The notes beneath the pieces are model-generated. The model saw nothing but the letters and a program-made list of their open reading frames with translations. It did no database searches and was not told where the DNA came from. From assembly GCA_947495975.1 (NCBI GenBank), contig CANMBE010000017.1, positions 1 to 49,769 on the forward strand: DNA of 49,769 nucleotides, given 5' to 3'. The translations under genes were made by a program, and so were the position numbers. Origin of the DNA: Ignavibacteria bacterium (lineage in GTDB: Bacteria; Bacteroidota; Ignavibacteria; Kapaibacteriales; Kapaibacteriaceae). Shown in pieces: positions 27,712 to 36,762 of this stretch (positions within the stretch are counted from its first letter, which is position 1; each line of letters starts with the position of its first letter).

Positions 27712-28860
27712 ATGAAACAACTATCACTAGCCGTCATCTGCATGATTGCAGCCACAACGATTTCTCGTGCTCAATGGATACTCATAAAGGCAGATGGAGA
27801 TACCATTCTTCAGCGCGGGATCAACCACGTATATAATGTGGAGTTTGAATCTGCTCATGAAGACTTTAAAAAGGTAATTGCGCTTTATCCAAATCATCCA
27901 TCCGGATATTTTCTAGATGCAATGGTTGATTGGTGGAAGATCTATTTGGATAGGCGAAATAGTTCAGGGAATGCACAGTTCCTGAAGAAAATTGATAAGG
28001 TTATCTCCGTCTGTGATCAAATGCTGGACTCCTCTGCCCACAATATCACGGCTTTATTCTTCAAGGGAGGTGCTATTGGATTTCGTGGTAGATATCACGC
28101 GATGCGTGATAACATGTTTAGTGCAGCAGAAGATGGTCGTATTGCTCTAGACATAATCCAAGAATGTCAAAAAGTAGCACCTGGGAACCACGATATCATG
28201 CTTGGTACGGGGCTCTACAATTATTACGCGGCTGCCCTGCCTGAGAAATATCCGGCACTAAACACCATAATGGTGTTTTTGCCAAGGGGTGATAAGATTT
28301 TAGGTCTTGCTCAACTCAAGGCGGCAGCAAGAAATGGCAAGTATGCGGCTAATGAAGCAAAAAACATATTGATTCAAGCATATTTTGATTTCGAGAAAAA
28401 CCCTCTTGAGGCCATGGAATATGCACGAGACTTACATCATCAGTACCCGATGAACCCTGCCTTTCAACGCGCGTTTGGACGATGCCTTATCTCGCTTGGA
28501 CCATTGGATTCGATGGAGGCGTGTTGGCGTAATGTGCTTATACGTTACATAGAGAAAAGAACTGGATATGACAAACTTGCTGCAAGAGAGGCGCTCTATT
28601 ACATTGGTGTCGCTAGAATGACGAGAAGGGATCTTGACATTTCACTGAAGTATTTCTATAAGTGTGATGAAGCCAGCAGGGTATTGGATGAAGACCCGTC
28701 AGGATTTATGGTAAAGACTAATCTGAAGATTGGTCAGATATATGACGTACAAGGCAAGCGAAAACTGGCTCTCGCACAGTATAAGAAGGTCCTTGATTGG
28801 GACGACAGCGGCGGCAGTCATGAAGAAGCAACACGTTATCAGCAGAACCCATATAGATAG
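27712..28860 (+). CDS. exported TPR-like protein
   Basis: A 382-residue protein with a signal peptide (residues 1-20, MKQLSLAVICMIAATTISRA). The mature part is helical and contains TPR-like segments: VEFESAHEDFKKVIALYPNH near ~45-65, a GFRGRYHAMRDNMFSAAEDG segment near ~125 and QIYDVQGKRKLALAQYKKVL near the end. The central third (GTGLYNYYAAALPEKYPALN) has motifs I associate with a conserved family of periplasmic TPR proteins, without a known function. ATG 27712 is chosen because it starts on the signal peptide; the ORF is open from 27685. It ends the rpmB-TPR-CPBP forward run. Confidence 0.75.
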   Translation: MKQLSLAVICMIAATTISRAQWILIKADGDTILQRGINHVYNVEFESAHEDFKKVIALYPNHPSGYFLDAMVDWWKIYLDRRNSSGNAQFLKKIDKVISVCDQMLDSSAHNITALFFKGGAIGFRGRYHAMRDNMFSAAEDGRIALDIIQECQKVAPGNHDIMLGTGLYNYYAAALPEKYPALNTIMVFLPRGDKILGLAQLKAAARNGKYAANEAKNILIQAYFDFEKNPLEAMEYARDLHHQYPMNPAFQRAFGRCLISLGPLDSMEACWRNVLIRYIEKRTGYDKLAAREALYYIGVARMTRRDLDISLKYFYKCDEASRVLDEDPSGFMVKTNLKIGQIYDVQGKRKLALAQYKKVLDWDDSGGSHEEATRYQQNPYR

Positions 28861-29010
28861 CGAATGCAGGGAACAATTGCGCATTTGCGGAGGCCACCGG
28901 CAAAAACTGACAAGGGATTTTTCATTCTGCTGGATGCTATCATTCGGAACTCCGGAAGCAAAAGCCCCGAGCCAAGCAGGTTGAGCTGGCTGCGCCAATC
29001 CACGTTATAG

Positions 29011-29118
29011 AGTAAACGTAGACAATTCAACCCTAAGAAGGGTTCAAAGGATCAAATTGAAGCTGTTCGCAAGCAAAACCGTCGTATTGCCGTGCGCGTA
29101 GTTGCGACGTATAAATAG
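29011..29118 (+). pseudogene. possible 3' remnant of an OmpA-like gene
   Basis: 35 codons ending in TAG, with no start codon in the open stretch. The protein end, NPKKGSKDQIEAVRKQNRRI, looks like the closing helix-strand of OmpA/MotB domains, where an Arg-Arg pair follows a KN/QN dipeptide. The upstream part of such a domain is not found in any of the three plus frames, so this would be a decayed or truncated copy. The resemblance is short and could be chance. Confidence 0.28.
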
Positions 29119-29141
29119 ACAGTCAGCGCACATAGTAAATT

Positions 29142-29180
29142 CAGAGGGGGCTCCACACGGGCCCCTTCTGTATTTTTGGG
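29142..29180 (+). terminator. intrinsic terminator
   Basis: CAGAGGGGGC (29142-29151) pairs with GCCCCTTCTG (29161-29170) to form a 10-bp stem with one G-U pair and a 9-nt loop. TATTTTT follows immediately. This is the best intrinsic terminator seen in the window. It would end transcription arriving from the rpmB-TPR-CPBP run or from the remnant just upstream. The stem contains one copy of the AGGGGGCT motif variant. Confidence 0.75.
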
Positions 29181-29207
29181 CTCTACGCAATTGAGACCCA
29201 TTTTGAT

Positions 29208-31349
29208 ATGAAAATTGATATCACGCCATGGCTTGAGTTGGCTCAGAAGGAATTAGGTGCCCGGCCCCTTGATTCTCTTACGACGGCATCAGCTGAAGGT
29301 ATCCCAATTAAGCCCCTTTATACATCAAATGATGTGATTTCTATTGAGGACGGTGATGCCCTTCCCGGGCAATTCCCCTATACGCGTGGACCGTATGCAA
29401 CCATGTATACCAACCGACCGTGGACCATTCGGCAATACGCAGGATTTTCTACTGCTGAAGAGTCAAACGCTTTTTACCGGAAGGCTCTTGCTTCGGGTCA
29501 AAAGGGGCTGTCTGTTGCATTTGATTTAGCCACACACCGTGGATATGACAGCGATCATCCTCGCGTTGTTGGTGATGTTGGCAAAGCAGGAGTTGCTATT
29601 GATTCCGTTGAGGATATGAAAATTCTCTTTGACCAGATTCCATTGGAGTCGATGAGTGTTTCCATGACAATGAACGGAGCTGTGATTCCCATTCTTGCAA
29701 TGTTTATCGTTGCGGCAGAGGAGCAAGGAGTTTCCCGTGAGAAATTGAATGGCACCATTCAGAACGATATCCTCAAAGAATTTATGGTGCGTAATACCTA
29801 TATCTACCCGCCAGAACCATCAATGCGAATCGTGGCCGATATCATTGAGTTTACAAGTAAGGAAATGCCACGCTTCAACTCGATATCAATCAGTGGGTAT
29901 CACATGCACGAAGCAGGTGCCACAGCTGTTCAAGAGCTTGCCTATACCATTGCAGATGGGCTTGAATATGTGAGAACTGCAATTGCACGCGGAATGATAA
30001 TAGATGCTTTTGCACCACGACTTTCATTCTTCTTTGGTATCGGAATGAACTTCTTTATGGAAGTAGCAAAACTGCGGGCGGCACGTGTCTTGTGGGCAGT
30101 TGCAATGCAGAAGTACGCCCCAGTAAAAAAAGACTCGCTCATTCTACGAACGCATTGTCAGACATCTGGTTGGTCATTATCCGCACAGGATCCATTTAAC
30201 AACGTTGCGCGCACAACTATTGAAGCACTTGCTGCGGTCTTGGGCGGAACACAATCTCTCCATACAAATTCATACGATGAAGCTCTCGGGTTACCAACAG
30301 AAGCATCATCACGCGCTGCACGAAATACGCAGCTCATCCTAGCCGAGGAAACCCACGTAACAGAGGTTGTTGACCCGCTAGGTGGATCATATTACGTTGA
30401 ATCACTCACTGCAGCACTTGTACGAGATGCTTCTGCAGTTATCGCGGAAGTAGAGTTAATGGGTGGGATGACCCAGGCAATAAATGCAGGCGTTCCGAAG
30501 ATGCGAATTGAAGAATCTGCCGCGCGTAGGCAGGCGCGGATTGATCAAGGGAAAGAAGTGATTGTTGGAGTAAATAAATACCGGCTAGATGTTGAACCTG
30601 AGATTGATGTACTAGACATTGACAATACATCAGTGCGTGAATCACAAATAGCACGTCTTGCTTCCATTCGTGCTACACGCAATGAATTTGACGTACAACG
30701 CACACTCGATGTGCTTACAGAAGCTGCTCGTAGCGAGTCTGGAAATCTTCTTGCATTGGCAATTGATTCGGCGCGAGCACGATGCACGGTTGGTGAAATC
30801 TCCGATGCTCTAGCAAAAGTATTCACACGATTTGAGGCACAGACCGTGGCAATTGAAGGAGTCTATGGTGCGCAATACGCGCACGATCCTGAGTATGCAT
30901 CTCTCCGTGCGAATGTTGATGAATTTGCCAAAGAATTTGGCCGACGTCCACGGATTCTTGTTGCAAAACTTGGACAAGATGGGCATGATCGAGGCGCCAA
31001 GGTGATTGCCACGTCCTTTGCAGACATCGGCTTTGACGTTGACATTGGTCCCCTTTTTTCAACTCCTGATGAAGCAGCACGTCAGGCATCGGACAACGAT
31101 GTGCATGTGGTTGGTGTTTCCAGTCAAGCGGCTGGGCACAAAACTCTTATACCCCAGCTCATTGCTGCTCTAAAGCAAGAAGGGGCTCAAGATATTCTAG
31201 TTGTTGTTGGTGGTGTTATACCACCCAAGGATTATGATATGCTCACTAAAGCAGGAGTGTCGGCGATATTTGGACCTGGAACGAACATTCTTGTTGCAGC
31301 ACGCGAGGTGGTTGAGGCAATTCGCAAGCACTTACGAGCAACACAATGA
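29208..31349 (+). CDS. mutB: methylmalonyl-CoA mutase, large (catalytic) subunit
   Basis: A 713-residue adenosylcobalamin enzyme. It interconverts (R)-methylmalonyl-CoA and succinyl-CoA, linking propionate metabolism to the TCA cycle. The N-terminal TIM barrel carries [23 protein letters not shown] near residues 60-82 and [17 protein letters not shown] near ~105. The [20 protein letters not shown] segment is at ~345. The C-terminal B12-binding domain has the lower-ligand motif DGHDRG near ~592 and the GVSSQAAGH and [10 protein letters not shown] segments. No small subunit (MutA) gene is adjacent, so the enzyme is either a single-subunit homodimer-type mutase or has its partner elsewhere. Its stop overlaps the ppx start (ATGA at 31346-31349). 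Confidence 0.96.
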   Translation: MKIDITPWLELAQKELGARPLDSLTTASAEGIPIKPLYTSNDVISIEDGDALPGQFPYTRGPYATMYTNRPWTIRQYAGFSTAEESNAFYRKALASGQKGLSVAFDLATHRGYDSDHPRVVGDVGKAGVAIDSVEDMKILFDQIPLESMSVSMTMNGAVIPILAMFIVAAEEQGVSREKLNGTIQNDILKEFMVRNTYIYPPEPSMRIVADIIEFTSKEMPRFNSISISGYHMHEAGATAVQELAYTIADGLEYVRTAIARGMIIDAFAPRLSFFFGIGMNFFMEVAKLRAARVLWAVAMQKYAPVKKDSLILRTHCQTSGWSLSAQDPFNNVARTTIEALAAVLGGTQSLHTNSYDEALGLPTEASSRAARNTQLILAEETHVTEVVDPLGGSYYVESLTAALVRDASAVIAEVELMGGMTQAINAGVPKMRIEESAARRQARIDQGKEVIVGVNKYRLDVEPEIDVLDIDNTSVRESQIARLASIRATRNEFDVQRTLDVLTEAARSESGNLLALAIDSARARCTVGEISDALAKVFTRFEAQTVAIEGVYGAQYAHDPEYASLRANVDEFAKEFGRRPRILVAKLGQDGHDRGAKVIATSFADIGFDVDIGPLFSTPDEAARQASDNDVHVVGVSSQAAGHKTLIPQLIAALKQEGAQDILVVVGGVIPPKDYDMLTKAGVSAIFGPGTNILVAAREVVEAIRKHLRATQ

Positions 31350-32275
31350 TCATCGCTGGTGTCGATATTGGAACCAATACGGCTTTGATGGTTGTGGCTG
31401 AAAAACATTCTGATGGATCGTTCAGCATTTTGAAAGATGAGCATAGCGTGCCCCGGCTTGGTGAAGGTATTGATTTCCATGGCTTCATCAATGATAATGC
31501 ATGTGCACGCGGAGTACTCTCTCTTCAACAATTTGGCGCAATTCTGCATGAACTACGAGTTGAGTCAGTCAGGGCCGTTGCTACAAGTGCAATGCGAGAA
31601 GCAACGAATGGTAGAGACGTCCTAGCCTTGTTGCAGAGCGCTCTAGGCTGGCCTATTGAGATCATCTCTGGAGCAGACGAGGCACGATTGACATTCCTTG
31701 GTTCAGTTGGCTCTGCGCAGGAGCCCACCCTCATGATCGATATCGGCGGTGGTTCAACAGAGTACGCATTGGGCGTCAATGGAAACGTTTCCATTGCCGT
31801 TAGTGCGTCTATAGGAGCTGTTCGCTTTACTGAACGATTTGCTACTGAGAAACCAATTCCTGATAAACAGATTATTGCTGCTCGAGATTTGATTGGGGAC
31901 CAAATAGCCCTCTACCGAAAGGATTTTCGCAACTCAACGATGTGTGTAGGTGTTGCTGGAACTCCAATAGCTCTTGCTATGATTGATAAGGGGCTTAACA
32001 CCTATGACGCTCTTGCTCTTGAAGGACATGTTTTGAGCGTAGATCGTGTGCATGAATTGTCCGCCTGGCTATGTTCATTGACAATCGATGAATTACGTTC
32101 AATCCCTGGAATTCATGAACGCAGGGCCGATATTGTGCCTATGGGGTCAGTGATACTCGCTGAATCTATGAGAATATTCATGTGTCCTACTCTTCGCATC
32201 ACCACGCGTGGCCTGCGATTTGGTGCTATGTTCACAGCAGAAAATACTGAGCAGTCTTTACGAATCATCGATTGA
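31346..32275 (+). CDS. ppx: Ppx/GppA family phosphatase
   Basis: A 309-residue exopolyphosphatase/pppGpp phosphohydrolase family protein of the short two-domain form. The ASKHA phosphate motifs are visible: [14 protein letters not shown] at residues ~4-17, [11 protein letters not shown] near ~75, and [12 protein letters not shown] near ~132. The C-terminal HD-like helical domain of long E. coli Ppx is absent, as in many Bacteroidota. It acts on polyphosphate or pppGpp, or both. The ATG overlaps the stop of methylmalonyl-CoA mutase (ATGA), an unusual pairing that implies translational coupling. A 138-nt gap follows before the convergent Kgd gene. Confidence 0.9.
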   Translation: MIIAGVDIGTNTALMVVAEKHSDGSFSILKDEHSVPRLGEGIDFHGFINDNACARGVLSLQQFGAILHELRVESVRAVATSAMREATNGRDVLALLQSALGWPIEIISGADEARLTFLGSVGSAQEPTLMIDIGGGSTEYALGVNGNVSIAVSASIGAVRFTERFATEKPIPDKQIIAARDLIGDQIALYRKDFRNSTMCVGVAGTPIALAMIDKGLNTYDALALEGHVLSVDRVHELSAWLCSLTIDELRSIPGIHERRADIVPMGSVILAESMRIFMCPTLRITTRGLRFGAMFTAENTEQSLRIID

Positions 32276-32413
32276 CGTATCTCATCATATTACTCACAGC
32301 TGTTCTTCGGCGACATTCACCGATGATACACTAACCACAACTCAGCATTTGATTGGCAATCGTTTGGTACGGTGGCTTTACAACTGTGATCGAAAAGAGC
32401 GTTGCGGTTGCAC

Positions 32414-35400
32414 TTATTCAGCCGTAGTATCGATAGCAAACCTACACGCATCAGTGAGAAGCTCGTCTTGCTGACGAGCATGTGTGCTTGGTGATCCTGT
32501 TGCAGGGCTTGCAGCGGCGGCCCTTCCGGCATAGTGCAGACTTTGTCCAGGCAACAATAGCTCAAGCAAATACGGTTGCACAAATGTCCAGGCTCCCATG
32601 TTCTTGGGTTCTTCCTGGCACCAAACAATGTCTTGTATATTCTTGTACTGACCCAACAGCTCTTGCATCTTTTGGCTATGAAATGGGTGAATCTGCTCCA
32701 AGCGAATCAATGCCACGTTGTATGTACCTAGGTCGCTACGCTTCTTGAGGAGTTCGTTATAAACCTTCCCCGTAGAAATCACCACGCGGGTAATGCCTGA
32801 TTTATCTTCTACTGTAGAATCGTCAATGATTTCCTGATACGCCCCGTGATACAGCTCATCAACATTTGACTGAAAGATGCGCAGATATCCCTTGGGAGTC
32901 ATAACGATAAGGGGCTTACGCCACTGCGCTTTTACTTGTCTACGCAGCGCGTGAAAGTAGTTTGCTGGTGAAGTAAAGTTGCAGACTATCATGTTGTCTT
33001 GCGCGCAAAGCTGAAGGAAACGTTCAAGACGTGCACTAGAATGTTCTGGACCCTGACCATCGTATCCATGTGGCAACAAGATTGTTACGTTGCTACGCTG
33101 ATTCCACTTTTCTTCTGCACTCGAGATAAATTGATCGAACACGATCTGTGCGCCGTTTGCAAAGTCTCCAAACTGGGCTTCCCAAATTGTGAGACCTGTC
33201 TTTGAAACGGTGCTATACCCGTATTCAAATCCAAGCACTGCATATTCAGAAAGTGGTGAATCATAGATGTGCAGTGATTGCGGTGCTCCGATTTCATTTA
33301 GCGGAACGTGGCGAGTGTCATTCGTAATGTCGCGATGAACTGCCTGCCTATGATTAAACGTACCGCGTCCAGTGTCTTGACCTGTGATGCGAACCAGGTG
33401 GTCTTCTCGTAACAACGATCCAAACGCCAGAGCCTCAGCCATTCCCCACTGTACGGTTCCTGCATCAAAAGCCGTTTTACGCTTTATTGCTTCTGCATTC
33501 ACTTTCGCATGGATTGAAAACGTATCGGGTACGGTTGTAACCGCATTGGCAATAAATGCTAGCTCTTCATGCGAAACATCTGTCTTGACATCTGCAAACA
33601 TGTCTACATCAATAGCTTGTGGATGCAATGCTACTGCTGCTGCTCTATTATCATACGCACGAACGAGCACCGATTGCTCTTCATCAACGATTGTCTGCAA
33701 TGATTCTGCATTGCTGATTCCCTCAGCAATGAGTAGGGCCTCGTAAACGCGGCGCACAGGAACCATATTGCGAATCTTCTTATAGAGCAATGGTTGTGTT
33801 GCCGTAGGATCATCTTGTTCGTTATGGCCATACTTGCGATAGCAATACATATCAATCACTACATCATCGCCAAACTTTTCGCGATAAGCGAATGAGAACT
33901 TCGCAGCAGCTCTGCATGCCTCTGGATCATTTCCATCTACATGGAGAATTGGAACCTGAAGCATTTTGGCAATACCGGTAGCATAGTGTGTTGACCGCGA
34001 ATCTTCAGGTGAGGTAGTAAAACCAATCTGGTTATTGATGATAATGTGAATTGTTCCACCCGTAGCGTATCCAGACAGACGGGCCATGTTCAGGGTTTCT
34101 GGCACAACACCCTGACCGGCGAACGCTGCGTCTCCGTGAATCAGAATTGGCATCACTCTACTGTACGTCTCGTCATTGATGTTATCATCGAGCGCCCTGG
34201 CAATTCCCTCAACAACAGGATTAACCGCCTCTAGGTGACTTGGATTTGGTGCCAACACCATGTGAATGGACTTGCCGTCGCTCGAACGGTATGTCCCCTT
34301 TGCCCCAAGGTGATACTTTACATCACCGGAACCTTGGTAGGACAACGGGTCTATCTTCCCTTCAAACTCATTGAAGATTTTTTCAAGGGGCTTACCCATC
34401 ATATTGGCAAGCACATTGAGTCTACCGCGGTGCGTCATTCCTAGAACAACACCCGCTAGATCATTGGTGGCGGCATCCTGAAGAATTTGATCAAGGATGA
34501 TAAGGGCGCTTTCGCCTCCTTCCAATGAAAAGCGTTTTGCGCCGAGAAACTTTGTGTGAAGAAAGTTTTCAAGATTTTCTGCTCGTGCAAGCTTTCTAAA
34601 GGTCTCAAGTTTCTCTTCGTTTGAAGGAGCCACCTTTAGATGCGTTGACTCAACATTGTCACGAATCCACTGCTTTTGATCAGGATCCTGAATATGCATG
34701 TACTCGATGCCAACATGGTCACAATACGTGTCTCGCAACAGGTCAATAATATCACGAAGTGTTGCTCGCCTTACACCACCAAGGCCTCCCGTATCGAAAG
34801 CTCTATCGAGATCCCAAATCGTGAAATTGTAATGTGCGGGATCAAGCTCAGGATAGTGATATGCTTCTAAGCCCAGAGGATTGATGTCGGCAAGGAGGTG
34901 ACCTCGAACGCGGTATGCATTTATCATTTGCACCACGCGTCCCTCTTTATCGATTATCTCTGGCTGATCTTGAGGAAGGAAAGGATTAGCCCCCTTCTCA
35001 ACTGTCCAGCGCATTGGCTCAAATGGAATTCCAAGGGCGGCAAAGATCTGCTCATAAAAACGATGTTCGCCAATCAAGAGCTGATGGATGTGTTGTAGAA
35101 ATTCACCTGATTCAGCACCCTGTATAACCCGGTGGTCATACGTGGATGTGATCGTCACAACTTTTGAGATAGCAAGTGTTGAGAGAACATCTGGCATCAT
35201 TGCCTGAAACTCAGCAGGATATTCAATAGCGCCTGTAGCAACAATGGTCCCCTGGCCATCCATGAGACGAGGAACCGACATCACCGTGCCAATGCCACCT
35301 GGATTCGTGAGGGTAATATTAGCACCCGATAGATCTTCTGGCGTGAGTTTGTTTGTGCGGGCACGCACAATGATCTCATCGTAGGCTCGTGCAAAGGCAT

Positions 35401-35989
35401 CGAATGATAACTTCTCAGCGTGTTTGATGCTTGGCACTAACAGAATGCGACTTCCATCTTTACGCGTTGTATCTACAGCCAAACCAAGATTGATGCCTCC
35501 ACGCTCAACACGCACAGGGACCCCCTCATGGAGGCCGTATGAATTCTTCATGTTTGGATATTTTTCCGCCGCCTTCACAATTGCCCAAGCCAAGATGTGT
35601 GTGAAGGAAAGTTTAGACCTTCTCTTCTTTGTCAACACCGTGTTTGCGATTCGTCGGTTTTCTTCAAGTGCCTTCACTGGAGCATTCCGTACACTTGTTG
35701 CCGTAGGAACGCGTAGTGACGCCTCCATGTTTTCGGCAATCTTGCCACCGATGGAAGAGAGTGGTACCAGAGTATCGTCAGGACCAAGAGCAGGAAGTCT
35801 ATTCACATTGGATGGCGTAACAACTTCTGAGGTTGCCTGACCCTTCGCTCCAGTACGCGGAGGGACGGAAAGCGGTTTTTCCGGCGTATAGTTTTGGAAG
35901 AATGATTTCCACTCTGGAGAAATCGACTCCGCATCTCTGAGGTAGTCGAAATACAATTCTTCAACGTAGGCGCTATTCATCGACATCAT
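32414..35989 (-). CDS. kgd: multifunctional 2-oxoglutarate dehydrogenase (E2-E1 fusion, Kgd/OdhA type)
   Basis: A ~1191-residue protein that oxidatively decarboxylates 2-oxoglutarate in the TCA cycle. The N-terminal ~35 residues (NSAYVEELYFDYLRD) match the E1o start helix. After a linker, residues ~75-300 are an acyltransferase (E2) catalytic domain with LTNPGGIGTVMSVPRLM and the active-site TYDHRVIQGAESGEFL. Residues ~345-1190 are the thiamine-diphosphate E1 with GMTHRGRLNVLANMMGKPL, NPSHLEAVNPVVEG, GDAAFAGQG and HGYDGQGPEHSSARLERFLQL. No lipoyl domain is present, as in the mycobacterial Kgd and corynebacterial OdhA enzymes. Start choices are 36028, 35989, 35986 or 35980; I prefer 35989. It lies 54 nt downstream of pgeF. 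Confidence 0.94.
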   Translation of the reverse strand: MMSMNSAYVEELYFDYLRDAESISPEWKSFFQNYTPEKPLSVPPRTGAKGQATSEVVTPSNVNRLPALGPDDTLVPLSSIGGKIAENMEASLRVPTATSVRNAPVKALEENRRIANTVLTKKRRSKLSFTHILAWAIVKAAEKYPNMKNSYGLHEGVPVRVERGGINLGLAVDTTRKDGSRILLVPSIKHAEKLSFDAFARAYDEIIVRARTNKLTPEDLSGANITLTNPGGIGTVMSVPRLMDGQGTIVATGAIEYPAEFQAMMPDVLSTLAISKVVTITSTYDHRVIQGAESGEFLQHIHQLLIGEHRFYEQIFAALGIPFEPMRWTVEKGANPFLPQDQPEIIDKEGRVVQMINAYRVRGHLLADINPLGLEAYHYPELDPAHYNFTIWDLDRAFDTGGLGGVRRATLRDIIDLLRDTYCDHVGIEYMHIQDPDQKQWIRDNVESTHLKVAPSNEEKLETFRKLARAENLENFLHTKFLGAKRFSLEGGESALIILDQILQDAATNDLAGVVLGMTHRGRLNVLANMMGKPLEKIFNEFEGKIDPLSYQGSGDVKYHLGAKGTYRSSDGKSIHMVLAPNPSHLEAVNPVVEGIARALDDNINDETYSRVMPILIHGDAAFAGQGVVPETLNMARLSGYATGGTIHIIINNQIGFTTSPEDSRSTHYATGIAKMLQVPILHVDGNDPEACRAAAKFSFAYREKFGDDVVIDMYCYRKYGHNEQDDPTATQPLLYKKIRNMVPVRRVYEALLIAEGISNAESLQTIVDEEQSVLVRAYDNRAAAVALHPQAIDVDMFADVKTDVSHEELAFIANAVTTVPDTFSIHAKVNAEAIKRKTAFDAGTVQWGMAEALAFGSLLREDHLVRITGQDTGRGTFNHRQAVHRDITNDTRHVPLNEIGAPQSLHIYDSPLSEYAVLGFEYGYSTVSKTGLTIWEAQFGDFANGAQIVFDQFISSAEEKWNQRSNVTILLPHGYDGQGPEHSSARLERFLQLCAQDNMIVCNFTSPANYFHALRRQVKAQWRKPLIVMTPKGYLRIFQSNVDELYHGAYQEIIDDSTVEDKSGITRVVISTGKVYNELLKKRSDLGTYNVALIRLEQIHPFHSQKMQELLGQYKNIQDIVWCQEEPKNMGAWTFVQPYLLELLLPGQSLHYAGRAAAASPATGSPSTHARQQDELLTDACRFAIDTTAE

Positions 35990-36042
35990 GGCCGAACACT
36001 TTCTCGTGTCATTAAAACGTGATTGCAAAACTAACCACTTTC

Positions 36043-36762
36043 CTACGGCTTGCTGCGCAACCCTATGAACGCCAACATTCTACCTGATAGTTCCTTGTCT
36101 CGCCGGTATGAATGCCAAAGTTCATGTGTCATTGTGCACGAGCCAAACACGGCAACGTTCTCCCTCGTCACACCTGCATATACACACTGGTCCGTGATAG
36201 CCTGAGTGTTATCAAACAGCCATTTTTGTCCTTTGGGCATGCAGTATCCGGGAAGTGCGTTAAAGACGTCCTCACCAACTTCATAGTGCTCACCAGAGGC
36301 ACATGGTGATAGCCAAACGCGTAAATCTTGGGCATTGCTTCCTGCGTATGAATTCATGCTCTGAATAGCATTTCCTACAATGTTTGATGCCGTTCCGCGC
36401 CAGCCGCTATGAATGGCGGCCACTGCGCCTCTCACTGGGTCGTGTACCAGTACACCACAACAATCAGCAACCTTTACGCCAATAACAATGCCTGGTGTGG
36501 TGGTGATCAGGCCATCGGCTACTTCAGTCGTATTCGCTTGAGCAACGATTATTCTTGAACCATGCACTTGTTGGACAGTAACGATGTTCTCTCTATCAAT
36601 GCCAAGGTGATGTGCTAGCTCAATATATGATTGCTCAACCTGTTCAATACTTGTTGAAGGTGAAGACGAAAATGTATACCCTGGCCATTGCAGTGTTGAA
36701 GTATCAACAGTGGTGATACCACTCCACAGTCGACTATCGTCTAGAGCGTCTTGAATCTTCAT
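36043..36762 (-). CDS. pgeF: peptidoglycan editing factor / laccase-domain purine nucleosidase family
   Basis: A 239-residue YfiH/PgeF (Cu-oxidase_4) protein. The metal-site motifs are VQQVHGSRI near residue ~65, KVADCCGVLVHDP near ~103 and AIHSGWRGTASNIV near ~120 (Cys and two His ligands). Members have been shown to act as purine nucleoside phosphorylases/adenosine deaminases and, in E. coli, to prevent misincorporation of serine into peptidoglycan. The length is normal. The ATG overlaps the 3' end of comEC by 29 nt in another frame. Order on the reverse strand is comEC-pgeF-kgd. Confidence 0.9.
   Translation of the reverse strand: MKIQDALDDSRLWSGITTVDTSTLQWPGYTFSSSPSTSIEQVEQSYIELAHHLGIDRENIVTVQQVHGSRIIVAQANTTEVADGLITTTPGIVIGVKVADCCGVLVHDPVRGAVAAIHSGWRGTASNIVGNAIQSMNSYAGSNAQDLRVWLSPCASGEHYEVGEDVFNALPGYCMPKGQKWLFDNTQAITDQCVYAGVTRENVAVFGSCTMTHELWHSYRRDKELSGRMLAFIGLRSKP

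Larger units (their letters stand above)
28861..29207. other. intergenic stretch with a probable gene remnant
   Basis: This 347-nt stretch holds no complete gene that I can support. Plus-strand frame 28864-29118 is open except for one TAG (29008-29010). The part after that stop, 29011-29118, ends in a basic segment (EAVRKQNRRIAVRVVATYK) resembling the 'NRRV.v.i' end of OmpA-family domains. A strong terminator hairpin lies 24 nt past its final stop, as expected for a gene that once ended there. The remainder, up to the methylmalonyl-CoA mutase start, should contain that gene's promoter and leader. Confidence 0.4.

Noticed and set aside
35424-35840. 138-codon forward ORF opposite the E2-like domain of Kgd
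   Set aside because: It is antisense to a well-conserved domain and shows no motif.
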